Made by a program: the position numbers and the translations under genes. This document shows positions 50,571-62,400 of a stretch of 64,000 nucleotides of DNA, piece after piece. A model generated the notes under the pieces. The model was not told the origin of the DNA, did not search any database, and worked only from the letters and a program-made list of their open reading frames with translations. The number at the start of each line of letters is the position of its first letter. Positions within the stretch are counted from its first letter, which is position 1. Source of the stretch: Astropecten irregularis (Eukaryota > Echinodermata > Asteroidea > Paxillosida > Astropectinidae); assembly GCA_963971285.1 (NCBI GenBank), contig OZ020254.1, forward strand, positions 682,001-746,000, read 5' to 3'.

Positions 50571-53341
50571 TGCTTTAAAGTTCGACTGATTTGAGGGCCT
50601 AAATGTTTATACATGTAGTCCCTTCCTGAAAGAAAGAGCAAGAGTGCATCACGAAAGTAAGAAGTTTGCATATCTCGTATTTAATTCATGAGAAAAAAGT
50701 AATCAGTAATTTGTGGGCTGCGATAAAACAAAATCATGATCTTGTTTGAAAGTTCCTGCTGCATGCGTTGTCCATCATCGCGTCATAAAAATGGCCATTG
50801 TTTAAAAGTATGATACAACATAGGCCATTTTTATTTTGGGTAAAGAGCTTTAATTCCAATATCGCATCCAGTTTTCAAAGAGCATTATTATAAAACTGAC
50901 CAGTTTAATATTTTTGCCAAACACGTTTCCAGAGAGAGCAACTTGTTTTGGTTCGTCTTTGTTATGCAGTGTTATGTTACACAATGTTTATAAAATACAA
51001 TCAGCATGGTACGATATTTCTACGATTCCTAAATTGGAGTTTTCTCGAAATACTACAGCATTTTACTTTTCAGTTGGGAAAGTTCTACAAAATAATTATT
51101 GGTTCCACTATTGATCAACAGAGATGCCACCAGGATTTCATGAAAATCCTGAAACATCTTTACCCGGCCCAGAAAAACCTGAAACTACCCTTATCCCCTT
51201 ATCCCCCAAAAATGCGATTCCTGTATGTTTCAGACGAAATCAAGTACTAGTTATTTGTCATATTTTAGAGAGAAAAAAAACTGAATTCGGGATAAAACAT
51301 GAAAAGTGGCATCTCTGGATAAATATTGAGGTTTTAAACTGAAAACTAACTATGGTTCGGTGTTCAATTCTGCACTCTACCTTTAAACCGCGAGCATTTT
51401 ATGTCTCACTCTTTCCCACTTATGCCTGCGGGGGCTACATGTAAAAATATGCATAAGAATGACATTAACACATTCTAGAGAGATTCTACAAGCACATTAT
51501 ACGTGTATAAAGTATAAACTCCGATTGTCAAGGGACATGCAGATGAATAACATGAGTAACATTATCCATGGAAGTGGATGGCCAGATTTGAACAAAGGAT
51601 CATCGATTTCTAAGCCCAAAGGGGAAACTATTTAATTAATGCACGTATTGAAAGAACATGGGAGGGCGGGTCATTTAATAAATTCAACCAGATCACATAC
51701 AATAGCTGTACTCAATACAAACTGTACAAGTTCAACATTTTTATTCGGTACTTGACAGTGACACCCTTTGACATTATTTGGGCGTGGCACATGCCCCTCC
51801 TTCCACGAGGTATCAAATTTCACTTGTACAAAATGGCGAGATAACTTCTATCATATCACTCGGTACACGTGTAGTGAAGGCTGGAACAAAACTACTGTAC
51901 TACATCAAATTGCAGTGAAAAGAAGTTGACCTAGCGAAAGCCTGAGGCCAATTTCACGGCCCTGCTTAGCACAAAAAATTGCTAACCATGAGATTACTGT
52001 CTTAAAAAAACAGGCTATGTTTTGTGCTTAGCAGAAATAAGCCTCTGGTGGTAAGCTACTATAAAGACCACGTGCTTTTTATATCTCCGAAAAACAAACA
52101 AGTACCGAGTACATGTCGTCGCACAAAAGAATCTTGAAGATATGTCAAAATTGGTCCGCTAAAAAGTCTACTGAAACAACGGTTCCTAAAAAATATTGTT
52201 TCCGAAGATGACAAATTCAATCCATGACAACACAAATAAGAGATTTCCTCTCAAAAGTTTCTTAGCCACAAGAGGGCGCCCTGTGCTATTCACCGGTTCG
52301 ACAACCAGTCGTTTCTTGCAAACGAATGCTTCTTAAAAAAGTACAACATACAATCTTCACAAAAAACATTTATAATTATGTACAAAGGAAAGTCCAGTGT
52401 AAATCACAACCATCACACAAACATTACTTCAACATACTCCCACCCCTCCCCTGCGATTTCAGTATAATTTCAAGTGATTTTGGTTAAAATAATTAATAAT
52501 TTCAAATCATTAAGTGTGTGGACCACAATGACCTAAACCTATGCCAATGCATAGAGCAAGGGGATTATTATGGTCCATGTACATTTATGTAAGTACATGT
52601 ACTCAGGTTACTATAGACAAAATGATAATTGAAATCCATCTCCACAATTCAAATGTACATGTAGTGAATAATTATTTCATGAATACATCTCGATTGGAAG
52701 TCGCCAGTCATGAGTTAATTTTATAGGAGAGGGGTGGGTGCATTCACTCTGTACAAGACTCGAAATAATGAACATGACCACAAATCTAAAATAACAATAA
52801 TAATGATGAGAATAAAAACAAATCTCCTGAGCAATTATACAATCTTCAAAGGGAATAGGAATCCCCTCAATGAAAACACAAATCCTACAAAATGTCAACT
52901 CCCCAAAAAAGACACACGCATCCAACAAAAAACACCTGATTATTTACATCTAAAGCCTCTATAGAACTCTAAATACAAACTACATATATCTAATCTTTTC
53001 TTCAGAATATACTATGGTGTAAGAATAAAAACATATCCGTGTAAGAAACCCACAATTACAATTCACATTTACATCTTGTTTTCCAAAATAGAGATCAACC
53101 CGGCATAAAAACAGCATAGAAGACCTGAAGTGATTATTACAAATTTCAAAATACGTCTTTAAAAAAGTACAAAAACTGAGGAACCCAAACTCCAAAAGAA
53201 AAGAGATTTACCGGTACTTGCCTACTCTGTCCAACAGTTTTCTGCCGCCTTTCATATTTTACAGCGTGTCTTATGAAAATACCAGATTATTTTCAATTCA
53301 TGCTATCAATCTCGGTACACCTTAAATGTGCCTTTTTTCTA
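50571..53341. other. Intergenic stretch upstream of the Ki-67 3' end
   Basis: AT-rich. It contains a short degenerate MITE (51941-52048, GGCCAATTTCACGG to GCCTCTGG). An AATAAA on the minus strand at about 51740-51745 could be a distal poly(A) signal for the Ki-67 gene. No coding exon is recognised. Confidence 0.5.
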
Positions 53342-53347
53342 TTTATT
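53342..53347 (-). terminator. Candidate poly(A) signal of the Ki-67 gene
   Basis: On the minus strand AATAAA (within GATAAATAAATAG) lies about 780 bp after the stop codon. It is the nearest canonical signal I see downstream of the stop. The 3'UTR would then be 53.3-54.1 kb. A more distal AATAAA exists near 51740. Confidence 0.3.
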
Positions 53348-54123
53348 TATCAATTTTGAAAATTGCTTTTAAAAAAAGTCTTCATAAAAGGAAATTTAGG
53401 TGAAAACAGAGGAATGTAGGAATCATTAATTTCAACGCTGATGGATCTACAGGTATTACCTAAAACTATTAACTTTATACAATTATATATACAAGTCTGT
53501 CATCATCTACTCAGTGCCATGAGGCTGGTTGGCAAGTCGCTGTATTAATCATGATCTCACTGATCAAAATCAGATGGAGCCAAAATGAGGCAATGTGGTC
53601 AGGTCACTATGACCAAAAGCTCAAGTCAATTTGAAGCCGTGGCATCAAATTCATCAATGTAGCCGTCTTTCTCTCTGGTTTACTTGCTGACGTATAAATA
53701 TGCAAATAAAAAACCTCACAGCACTGAGGTGATGAAGTATTGTTTTTTCTCAAACTCTATGTACAATGTCACGCAGCTATGGGGAAAAAGGCTGTGATCT
53801 CATCTGCATTATTCAATATGCAATATGCATAGACTTTTGTTCCAATATTTTTTTTAGAGAATGGACTGCATTTGTATGGCCAGTAACAATGTACATGTAC
53901 AATGTATAAAAATTTGGAAAATTTGGAAAGGTACACTCGATTAAAAAAGCTGGTATAAAATGTATCAAATAATGGAAGTACATGTAACTGGTCCCTTCAT
54001 CCCCAAAAGGATTTCCTTACTACACAAATGATGCATAAAACCTACTGTCACAAAAAAAGACATTGAGGAAAAATATCTATTTCTATAGTTCTTATCTTTA
54101 CAGCTCTGCAATGTTGCAGAGAT

Positions 54124-56499
54124 TTAGTTTTTCCTGGATCTGGTTGTCCTCCTGGTCACAGCCGGGGAAGGCTTGGCCGTCTTCTTGGCTGACTGAGCAG
54201 CTGGTTTCTTGGGAGTCTTGGGCTTAGAGGCTGCTCTACCCCTGGTCACTCGAGCTTTCTTTGGAGTGGGTGTATTGACAACTAGGATCTCTACAGGTGC
54301 TGCTTTGGCAGCTTTGGTGGCCTTGGGCTTGCTGGGCTTTGGGGTGGCGGCGGCTGCGGCCACCTTAACGGCTCCTCTGCGCGTCCTCTTCGGACTGGGT
54401 TCCACAGCAACAGGAGTTTCAACCTTTTTGGTCGCCGATCTCTTCTTTGCCGGTGTTTTCTTGATTTGTGACTTGGCTGACTTTGCAGGGGAAGCAGCTT
54501 TCCTGCTTCGTCCTGACCTGGTTGCCTTGGGGGAGGCTGCTGGTGCAACCTTCTTTTCTGTGGCCCCTTTCTTGGCAGCTGAGGCCTTGGCTGGAGCCTT
54601 CTTGGGTGCTGTCTTGGGTTTCGCTGGTGTTTTGGCAGGCGTTTCCTTGACGGCTGAAACCTTTGCGGCTGTCTTCTTCGCAGCTGCCTTGGGTTGAGCC
54701 GGAGAAGCAGCAGCTTTCCTTGCTCGCCCTGATCGGGTCTTCTTGGGACTGGGCACAACAGGAACAGTCTCTTCAACCTTGGGCTTCTTTGACGCAGGCT
54801 CCTTCTTGGCTGGCGTGGCCTTCTTTGTTGGTGTCTTCTCTTGCTTGGTTGCAGTGGCCGTCTTCCTTCCCCTCTTTGCTGGTGCTGGTGTTTTGGCGGG
54901 AGATACTATTGTTACGGTTTTCTTGGGTGCTGGTGATGCCAACTCCTTTTTGGATCGCCCGCGGGTCTTCTTTGGAGATGGTTCAGTGCTCGTCGGTGCA
55001 GCAACTGCTTTTCGGCCTCTTGTTGGCTTCTTTGGGGTCTTTGCTTTAGCAGGTGACGGAGTCTTAGCCTTCTTGGCAGCAGCTGCTTTGCGTTGACTTT
55101 TCACCGGCGTTTTTGCTTTGGGAGCAGCGGGACTTACAGCCTGCTTTTTGGCATCAGGCTCCTGATCGACTGGCTCTGTGGCTGCTCTCTTGCTGCGGGT
55201 TTGTTTCTTGACTGGAGCAGGTGATGCCTTTTCTGCTTGTGCCTTTTTAGCAGGTGTCTTGGGCTTCTTCTCTGGGGCTTTCTTTGCAGCAGTTCCTCTC
55301 TTGGTTCTTTTTGGCTTTACGGGACTGGGCGATGCTACCTCTGATTCCACAATGGGCGCCTCAAGTTTTTTAGCCTTGGGAGCTGATTTAGGAGCAGGAG
55401 TAGTGACTTTCATCCTCTTAGCAGCTGGAGCTGGGGACGGTGAAGCCTTACGTTTTGCTGCTGCCTTAGGACTGGATTTAGCAGGGGTTGGCACACGGTG
55501 CGGTGAGACAAACAGGCTAGGTACTCCTTCAAAGTCCTCATACGGGTCAATTGATTTCGGCGTTGACATAAGCTGCTTCAAGCCTGCCATCCTTGGTGTC
55601 TTAGGTGATGGCTTTGGTGTTTTCAGCAAACGAGCAATTCCAGACAGCTTAGGAGACTTGGCTGGTGCTTTAACCACTTTACCTGTCTTCACTGGCGTCT
55701 TGCTCTCTTTCAGCGGAGAAACGAACTTCTCAGACTTTCTCTTTTCTGTCTGCACCTTGGCTGGAGTCTTGGCCTTGGCTGGTGTCTGGGCCTTAGTTGG
55801 CGTCTTAGCCTTGGCTGGTGTCTGGGCCTTTGCTTTCACAACCGTCCCTGTCTTCACTGGAGTCTTGCTGTCTTTCAGAGGAGATACAAACTTCTCCGAC
55901 AACCTTGCATCTGCTTTGGCCTTGGCTGGTGTCTTGGCCTTGGCTGGTGTCTTGGCCTTGGCTGGTGTCTTTGCCTTGGCTGGGGTCTTGGCCTTTGCTT
56001 TCACAACCTTCCCTGTCTTCACTGGAGTCTTGCTGTCTTTCAGCGGTGAAACAAACTTCTCGGACAATCTCTTACCTGATGCTTTCACAGCAGCAAGAGC
56101 ACTCACTGTGACCGAGGTCTTCATGGGCGTCTGCTTGGCCACCAGCGGAGAGACCATCTTGTAGGGAGATGTGCTTTTCCGTGGACTTGGCACCCATGAT
56201 GACGAGAGGGGGGACACTGACATGAATCCAGGTCCTTCCGGAGTGGGCATGTCAAGAGTGGAATCCATTTGAGACTTTCTAGCTCCCTTCTTCGGTGAGG
56301 GGGTCTTCATCAGGTCGGCCAGGCCCGTGAAGCTGGTGTCGGCCGCGGTTGTTTTCTTGGTTGGAGGCTTCTTGTAAGGAGTCTTCCTGCCCTTTTTGGT
56401 GCGGACCGGTGTCTTGGCAGTGCGCTGGGACCGTCCAATGAGGATTGTTGCAGGAGATGAGGCATGTCCAGTGCTACCAACACCATAAACCCTCTTGCC
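54124..56499 (-). CDS. MKI67: Ki-67 terminal exon: repeats and basic C-terminus
   Basis: The exon of 2376 nt (791 residues and stop) extends 63 codons upstream of its first methionine to the acceptor TTTTAATCTTCAG|GGCAAG. It has GKRVYGVGSTGHASSPATIL, then TSFTGLADLMKTPSPKKG, three copies of a unit with SEKFVSPLKDSKTPVKTG, then MAGLKQLMSTP and FEGVPSLFVSP. The remaining 500 residues are K/A/P/T-rich with AT-hook-like pieces (TRSGRARKA, TRGRAASKPKTPKK) and end RRTTRSRKN. The long plus-strand ORFs across it are shadows of low-complexity coding. Confidence 0.93.
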   Translation of the reverse strand, partial: GKRVYGVGSTGHASSPATILIGRSQRTAKTPVRTKKGRKTPYKKPPTKKTTAADTSFTGLADLMKTPSPKKGARKSQMDSTLDMPTPEGPGFMSVSPLSSSWVPSPRKSTSPYKMVSPLVAKQTPMKTSVTVSALAAVKASGKRLSEKFVSPLKDSKTPVKTGKVVKAKAKTPAKAKTPAKAKTPAKAKTPAKAKADARLSEKFVSPLKDSKTPVKTGTVVKAKAQTPAKAKTPTKAQTPAKAKTPAKVQTEKRKSEKFVSPLKESKTPVKTGKVVKAPAKSPKLSGIARLLKTPKPSPKTPRMAGLKQLMSTPKSIDPYEDFEGVPSLFVSPHRVPTPAKSSPKAAAKRKASPSPAPAAKRMKVTTPAPKSAPKAKKLEAPIVESEVASPSPVKPKRTKRGTAAKKAPEKKPKTPAKKAQAEKASPAPVKKQTRSKRAATEPVDQEPDAKKQAVSPAAPKAKTPVKSQRKAAAAKKAKTPSPAKAKTPKKPTRGRKAVAAPTSTEPSPKKTRGRSKKELASPAPKKTVTIVSPAKTPAPAKRGRKTATATKQEKTPTKKATPAKKEPASKKPKVEETVPVVPSPKKTRSGRARKAAASPAQPKAAAKKTAAKVSAVKETPAKTPAKPKTAPKKAPAKASAAKKGATEKKVAPAASPKATRSGRSRKAASPAKSAKSQIKKTPAKKRSATKKVETPVAVEPSPKRTRRGAVKVAAAAATPKPSKPKATKAAKAAPVEILVVNTPTPKKARVTRGRAASKPKTPKKPAAQSAKKTAKPSPAVTRRTTRSRKN

Positions 56500-59400
56500 C
56501 TGAAGATTAAAAAATAAACACCATATAGCATTTGAGTAAGAGTTGCATATTCAAGTTAACCCCCCATCCGCTAGGGAAGCATCTGTAGCAGCATCGATGT
56601 GGTTATTATTTTCATTGAATTGTGTCAAATGGAAGCCGAATGAGAGGTTCAATGAAACTCCAAAAATGGGCACATCCTGGCGAAACTACAATTTGCATTT
56701 GAATGGATCGTTTCTTCCAAGCAGAGCAATTCAATACACTTCAAAGACAACAAACGCTGCATTTTGTATTTTTCATACATGTACAAACAAAATACGTGGA
56801 AAATATCACTGATTAAAACAACTTGTCAAAATTTGCTTTTAGCATCTATTTTAAGATCACTGCTAAAATTTTGCTGTTGAAAATGCTCAACTCTGAATAA
56901 TTGATTTCTCAACTTAAGCATTGACAATGACTCTTTAATTTCCACAAGATAAGGGTTGAGGGGTGACTCAATAGGGTTATTTGTGTGTGTCCAAAAAAAA
57001 AAAAGATATCTTCATATGGTAATCCAGTCAGACTCTTAATTTTTTCTGCAAGGGAGTTTTTAGAGTGATTTAAAAAAATCTCAGCCACAAGCACGATAAA
57101 AATGATGACATACCTTTGGAGTCTTAGCTTTTGATGATACAACCCTGGCCTTGGCACTTTTGGATGTCTTCAGGGCCCTGGAAACAAGTAACTTGGATGC
57201 AGCCGTCGGCTTGGAGGCTCCCTTCTTGACTATGTCTGCCCACCTCATGGGGCCTGGGGCCTTGGGTCGGGCTGGAGTCTTGGCTTTAGGGGTCTTGGCT
57301 CTGGGGGTCTTAGACTTGGGGGTCTTGGCTTTGGGGGTCTTGGCTTTGGGCGTCTTGGCCTTGGGTGTCTTTGGTGTTCCTTTAGCTGGTGTTGGAGATT
57401 CGACGACAATCGTCACTGCCTTCTTTGCAGCAGGTGTTTTCGGCTGAGGAGTTTTGACTTTGCTTGCCGGAGTCTTCGCTTTGGGCGTGGAAACCTTTGA
57501 GACAGGGGTGGCACTCTTTGATGCTGGCGAATTCTTTGCGATTGGTGTCTTTGCCTTCTTGGCAGTAGGAGTCTTAGCCTTGGGTGTCTGAGGCTTCTGG
57601 GGCGTCGCTGGCTTCACTGTCTTCAGGGCAACACCCTGTGGGGATGGAATCAATCATTTTGAAGTTTAAAAATGTGTAAATTGTATCCGAACATTATCGC
57701 ATTTGCCCACTTCTAAGTAGAGAGATCTTGCGACTTGACTCTGAAATTTTTTGTTCATTTTAATTTCCTTATCTCACATAAATTTGGCAAAAAAAGAGAG
57801 ATGTATCAGCTTTTTGAAGACAATATTCTTGTCATGACAAAAAAAATGGAATGAAAGAACAAAGCAACTAAACGTGTTTGCAAAAAAAAAATGCAAATAC
57901 ATCAGAGAGAGGAGAACAGCTGCAAGCACTGGATAAATTTCATTCCGATTGCAAAAGCTGAATTTTGCTTTCAATACTGTTCATGGATTAAATATTGAAT
58001 ATTTTGAACAAAGTAAATACAGCAACACTAACCTTTTCAATCTCTGTCTTCAGGGCAGGTGCAATTTTCTTGGTCTGAGTACGGCCTTTCATCTCCTCTG
58101 CTGCAGCAACAATGTCCTTCTTCAGCGGAGTACCCATCTTTTTTGGAGTGGCAGCTTTGGGCTTTGATGCAGCTGCTTTGGCTATCTCTTTCCTCAAGGG
58201 CGTGCCCATTTTCTTGGGTGTGGCCTTCTTGGGCAGAGCAGCTGCAGCCTGTTTGATGCTCTCCTTCATGGGCGTTGACATCTTCTTGGGCGTGGCTTTC
58301 TTTGGCAGGGCTTCAGCAGCCTTCTTGATGTCGTCTTTCAGAGGGGTTGGCATCTTCTTTGGAGAAGGTCGGGCTCTTTCCTTCGCTGCCTGAACAATGG
58401 CTTTCTTCAAGGGTGTTGCAAGCTTCTTTTTAAGATCCGATTTGGGAGTTGACTTTGAAACTCTACCCTGCATGACTGCCCCTTTCTTGACTGATGATGG
58501 AGTGCTGAACATCTCAGGGAGGCCTGTGAAGCTCTCATCCATCAGCTTGGTGGAGGGCTTGCTAACTCTTGGAGTCTTCTTCCCAGGTGTTGTTGAAGAT
58601 ACTGGGGTAGATGGCTTAGGAGATGCAGCAGACTTTGCCATGTTTTCAGCTTTGGACGGGGATGGAGGCTTTACACTAAGTTTAATCTTAATAGGAGTTT
58701 TCTTGACAGACTTTGGAGACTTCTTGGGTGTCTTGGCCGGAGACTTCTTGGGTGTCTTGGAAGCCTTAGGACTTGGTTTAGGAGATTTCTTTGATGGCGT
58801 CTCTTTCTTGGATGTGGATGGGGATGTAGAAGGAGACTTTACTGCAGGCTTAGCTGGAGTTACGGCTGCCAGCTTAGCAGGAGACTTGGCTGGTGACTTC
58901 GCAGGGGATTTGGCCGGTGACTTAGCTGGAGATTTGGCTGGTGACTTCGCAGGAGATTTGGCTGGTGACTTCGCGGGAGATTTAGCTGGTGACTTCGCGG
59001 GAGATTTAGCCGGTGACTTCGCGGGAGATTTAGCTGGTGACTTAGCTGCAGATTTAGCTGGCGACTTCGCGGGAGATTTAGCCGGTGACTTCGCGGGAGA
59101 TTTAGCCGGCGATTTGGATGGTGACTTAGCTGGAGATTTAGCCGGTGACTTAGCTGGAGATTTGGCCGGTGACTTCGCAGGAGATTTCGCCGGTGACTTT
59201 GCGGGAGATTTAGCTGATGATTTAGCAGGGGATTTAGCTGGTGTCTGGGCAGGAGATTTACCTGGTGACTTAGCAGGGGACCCTTTAGATTTGGTGCCCT
59301 TTGGTGAATCTTCTGCTGATTCAGGGATGCTCGTGATGGCCACTGAGTGTCGCTTCCTGATGAGACCGGCAACCTTTGGACTTGCAGTTTCTCCGCTGAA

Positions 59401-62400
59401 TGAACGCCTACTGTTCGGAGTCGCACCCCTACGCAGCGGCGTGAGAGGCGGCAGGCGCTTGTCAAATCGCTCCGGACTGAGCTGGGGACCGAAGGACACA
59501 CGTTTGCGTTTGGCGCTCGGTGCAATGTCATCTGTAGATCGTCGTTTCTGGCCTGGTGTCGGGGTTTTCTTGGCTGTTGACATATAACAAACCCAATAAA
59601 ATAAATGAATCATTACAATCCACAGATTTTTTATCATCAAATAATTGCTCATAAATATCACTTCGTTTTTTAGCGTCACTTCTAGTCCGTGGGCCGTGAG
59701 GCCAAATTCGCTTTAGTTTTTGAGTTACGTGACCATCATCACCGAATTTGTTCCCATTCGGCATGGATGTAGATCTGACATTACTGAACAAGAATTGACT
59801 TGTTCCCACGTCCAATTCGTGTTCACTAAAGAGAAATTTGCGATAGAAAATCGTCAAATTTTACGTACAGAAAAAACATAAGAATAAACAGCGCCCTCAA
59901 TCGGTAGAAAGTAATTATCTACATAATAATACTTTAGGAACTGCACACCCCACGGGCCGCGGCCCGTGCTAATTTTATTCCCGATGTAAAACCCTTAACA
60001 TGATTGGAAACTGATCAAACTTCAACGTCATTATTTCTAGGTACATTTTAATTGTTTTAATTATGGGAAAATTAGGTGAATGCTGGATGAAAAATATGAC
60101 ACATGTTTTTTAAGATGTTTCTCCCAGCAAATTTCTAAATCATGATGAGGAAGTAACAAACTGCTGCAAATTGCTCATCAACTAATTGAGCCTAAAATAA
60201 TCACGGACCGAGTTGACCTGAAACTTTCTTGGGAATGCCTGACGTTTTGAACCTACCAGAATATTTAATCTAAATAAAATTACGATAAAAATATTTGATG
60301 ACAAAGAAAACAAAACACACACTGAATGATCTCACATGATTTGGTCCAAAATGCTTATTATAAGATGTATATTTCTTTTTTAGAAAACACTAACAGAAAT
60401 ATCTTGTCACGCATGATGAAAACTACAGTATTCTTTATTATTTTAAAAGAAAAGAATTGACTAAGTTTTTCAATAATATTCTCTTGAGACTCATATGGCC
60501 GATTAAGCTTAACCTTTCACAGGGGTATTATTTCATGTGTACCCAGTGAAAGTGACAGTGTGAAGTGTAAGTACATGTACTCTTTTTTACCCTTTGCAAT
60601 CATATATTTTACTTTTCACCCTACATGCAGCTCATTGCAAAAGCAAACTTAGCCAATGTATCCTAAGAAAATATATTATTTGGGGTATATTTAGTGTTAT
60701 GAGCAAGATAATGTTAATATTATAATTGTTTATAATATACAATGTTTACATCCTTCGTTGGAATTTCAGTCATATTTTTATTTAATTCTTTATCATAAAT
60801 GCAATCTTTGTTTAGTGGTAAAGACTATTGTATGGAGCCCATCACAAAATGAAGTGGTGAAATCTCTGTTTTCGGAACAAATTAAAAGTCATAATAATAA
60901 TTGAACAAAATGCTATAAATTGTACAAGTGTAGGGCCCGTCTTTTGTGTAAGACCATTGTTTTGCATAATGAATTATCATTGTTCATGGTGGAAATTCTA
61001 CATTTCAAAACAAAACAGTCATTAGAATAATTTCCCAGTGTTTTCAAAAACCGACTCTCATACATAACAATGCCAAATTGCGACAGCAGTTTGCAGGGAG
61101 CAACATCTTCAGAAACATGTGTCATATTTTCCATTCAGGCATTCACCTAACTATCTTTTAATTAAAACGACAATTAAAATGTACCTAGAAATAATGACGT
61201 TGAAGTTTGATCAGTTTCCAACCATGTTAAGGGTTTTACATCGGGAATAAAATTAGCACGGGCCGCGGCCCGTGGGGTATGCAGTTCCTATAGTATTATT
61301 ATGTAGATAATTACTTTCTACCGATTGAGGGCGCTGTTTATTCTTATGTTTTTTCTGTACGTAAAATTTGACGATTTTCTATCGCAAATTTCTCTTTAGT
61401 GAACACAAATTGGACGTGGGAACAAGTCAATTCTTGTTCAGTAATGTCAGATCTACATCCATGCCAAGTGGGAACAAATTCGGTGATGATGGTCACGAAA
61501 CGAGCGAATAAAAGGCCACGGCCCACGGACTATTCCAACAATCCATACAAATTACGTTCAAGGAATTCCATCGTACATAAAATGCGTATCAAAATTTGGT
61601 TTACATTATGGAGACTTTAAGGGGATGGGTAAAGTTAAAACTTTTAATCTGCACTCACCTTTTGGCGTTGCTCGTGGTGGAGTCTTAGCTGCAGATTTGG
61701 GTGGTGTCTTGGCCTTGGGCGGAGTCTTGGATGCAGCCTTGGGCGAGACCAGCTCATCCTCCTCCTTCAGCGGGGCAGAGACACGCCTCAGCTGGCCGAT
61801 GCTCCTCTTCAGTGACTTGGAGGAACTCCCTGGCATCCTGGGACTATCAACAACGGTTGCTTTCTGCGGGTGAAAGAAGACAGTTCCATGGACTTGAAAT
61901 GATATGCCCAAGAGCAGAGACAGAGTTGACATGGCATTCACTGTGAGACTCATTCTAATGTGGGCATTATCATTTATGTCATATAAGCTGGCGGATTCAG
62001 ACATGCAAATGCTACAGACATGCTGAGCAAAGGAATGACAAAGGCTTCAAAGAGAGACTGGTCACTCTGACCATTCCAAAACATGAAACGGGTCTGCATA
62101 TTCGCTTGTTATGTTAACTTGGGGAATAAAGAATGGCACGCTTGTTGACGTTTGGCAACCACAAACCACAACAGGTCATGGGACACAATTAGTCTATTCA
62201 AACCACTCAACATCATTAAATGTTTTCCCATAGTAAAACAAAGAGAACAACTGATGTTAAGCATGAAACTACGTCAAAGCTAGACATGATGGTCTTGGAA
62301 TTGATGCAAGATACAGCAAGAAAATTAGAACTTGGATCAGAAAGTTCCATTTGACCGTCTAAATATTATCAGGAACCTTTCACATACCTTGACAGATCCG

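Noticed and set aside
55178-56164. Long plus-strand ORF of 328 codons, hydrophobic
   Set aside because: It is the antisense shadow of the K/A/P/T-rich Ki-67 terminal exon. The low-complexity coding leaves the complement free of stops.
54124-59573. Interpretation of the repetitive exons as a histone H1 or neurofilament-like gene
   Set aside because: SPAK and KTPKA runs are H1-like, but the RVSF extension and the in-phase FHA exons point to Ki-67.
58397-59587. Long plus-strand ORF of 396 codons with GDLAGDFA repeats
   Set aside because: It is the complement of the SPAK array. The minus frame has conserved motifs, splice sites and phase agreement; the plus frame has none.
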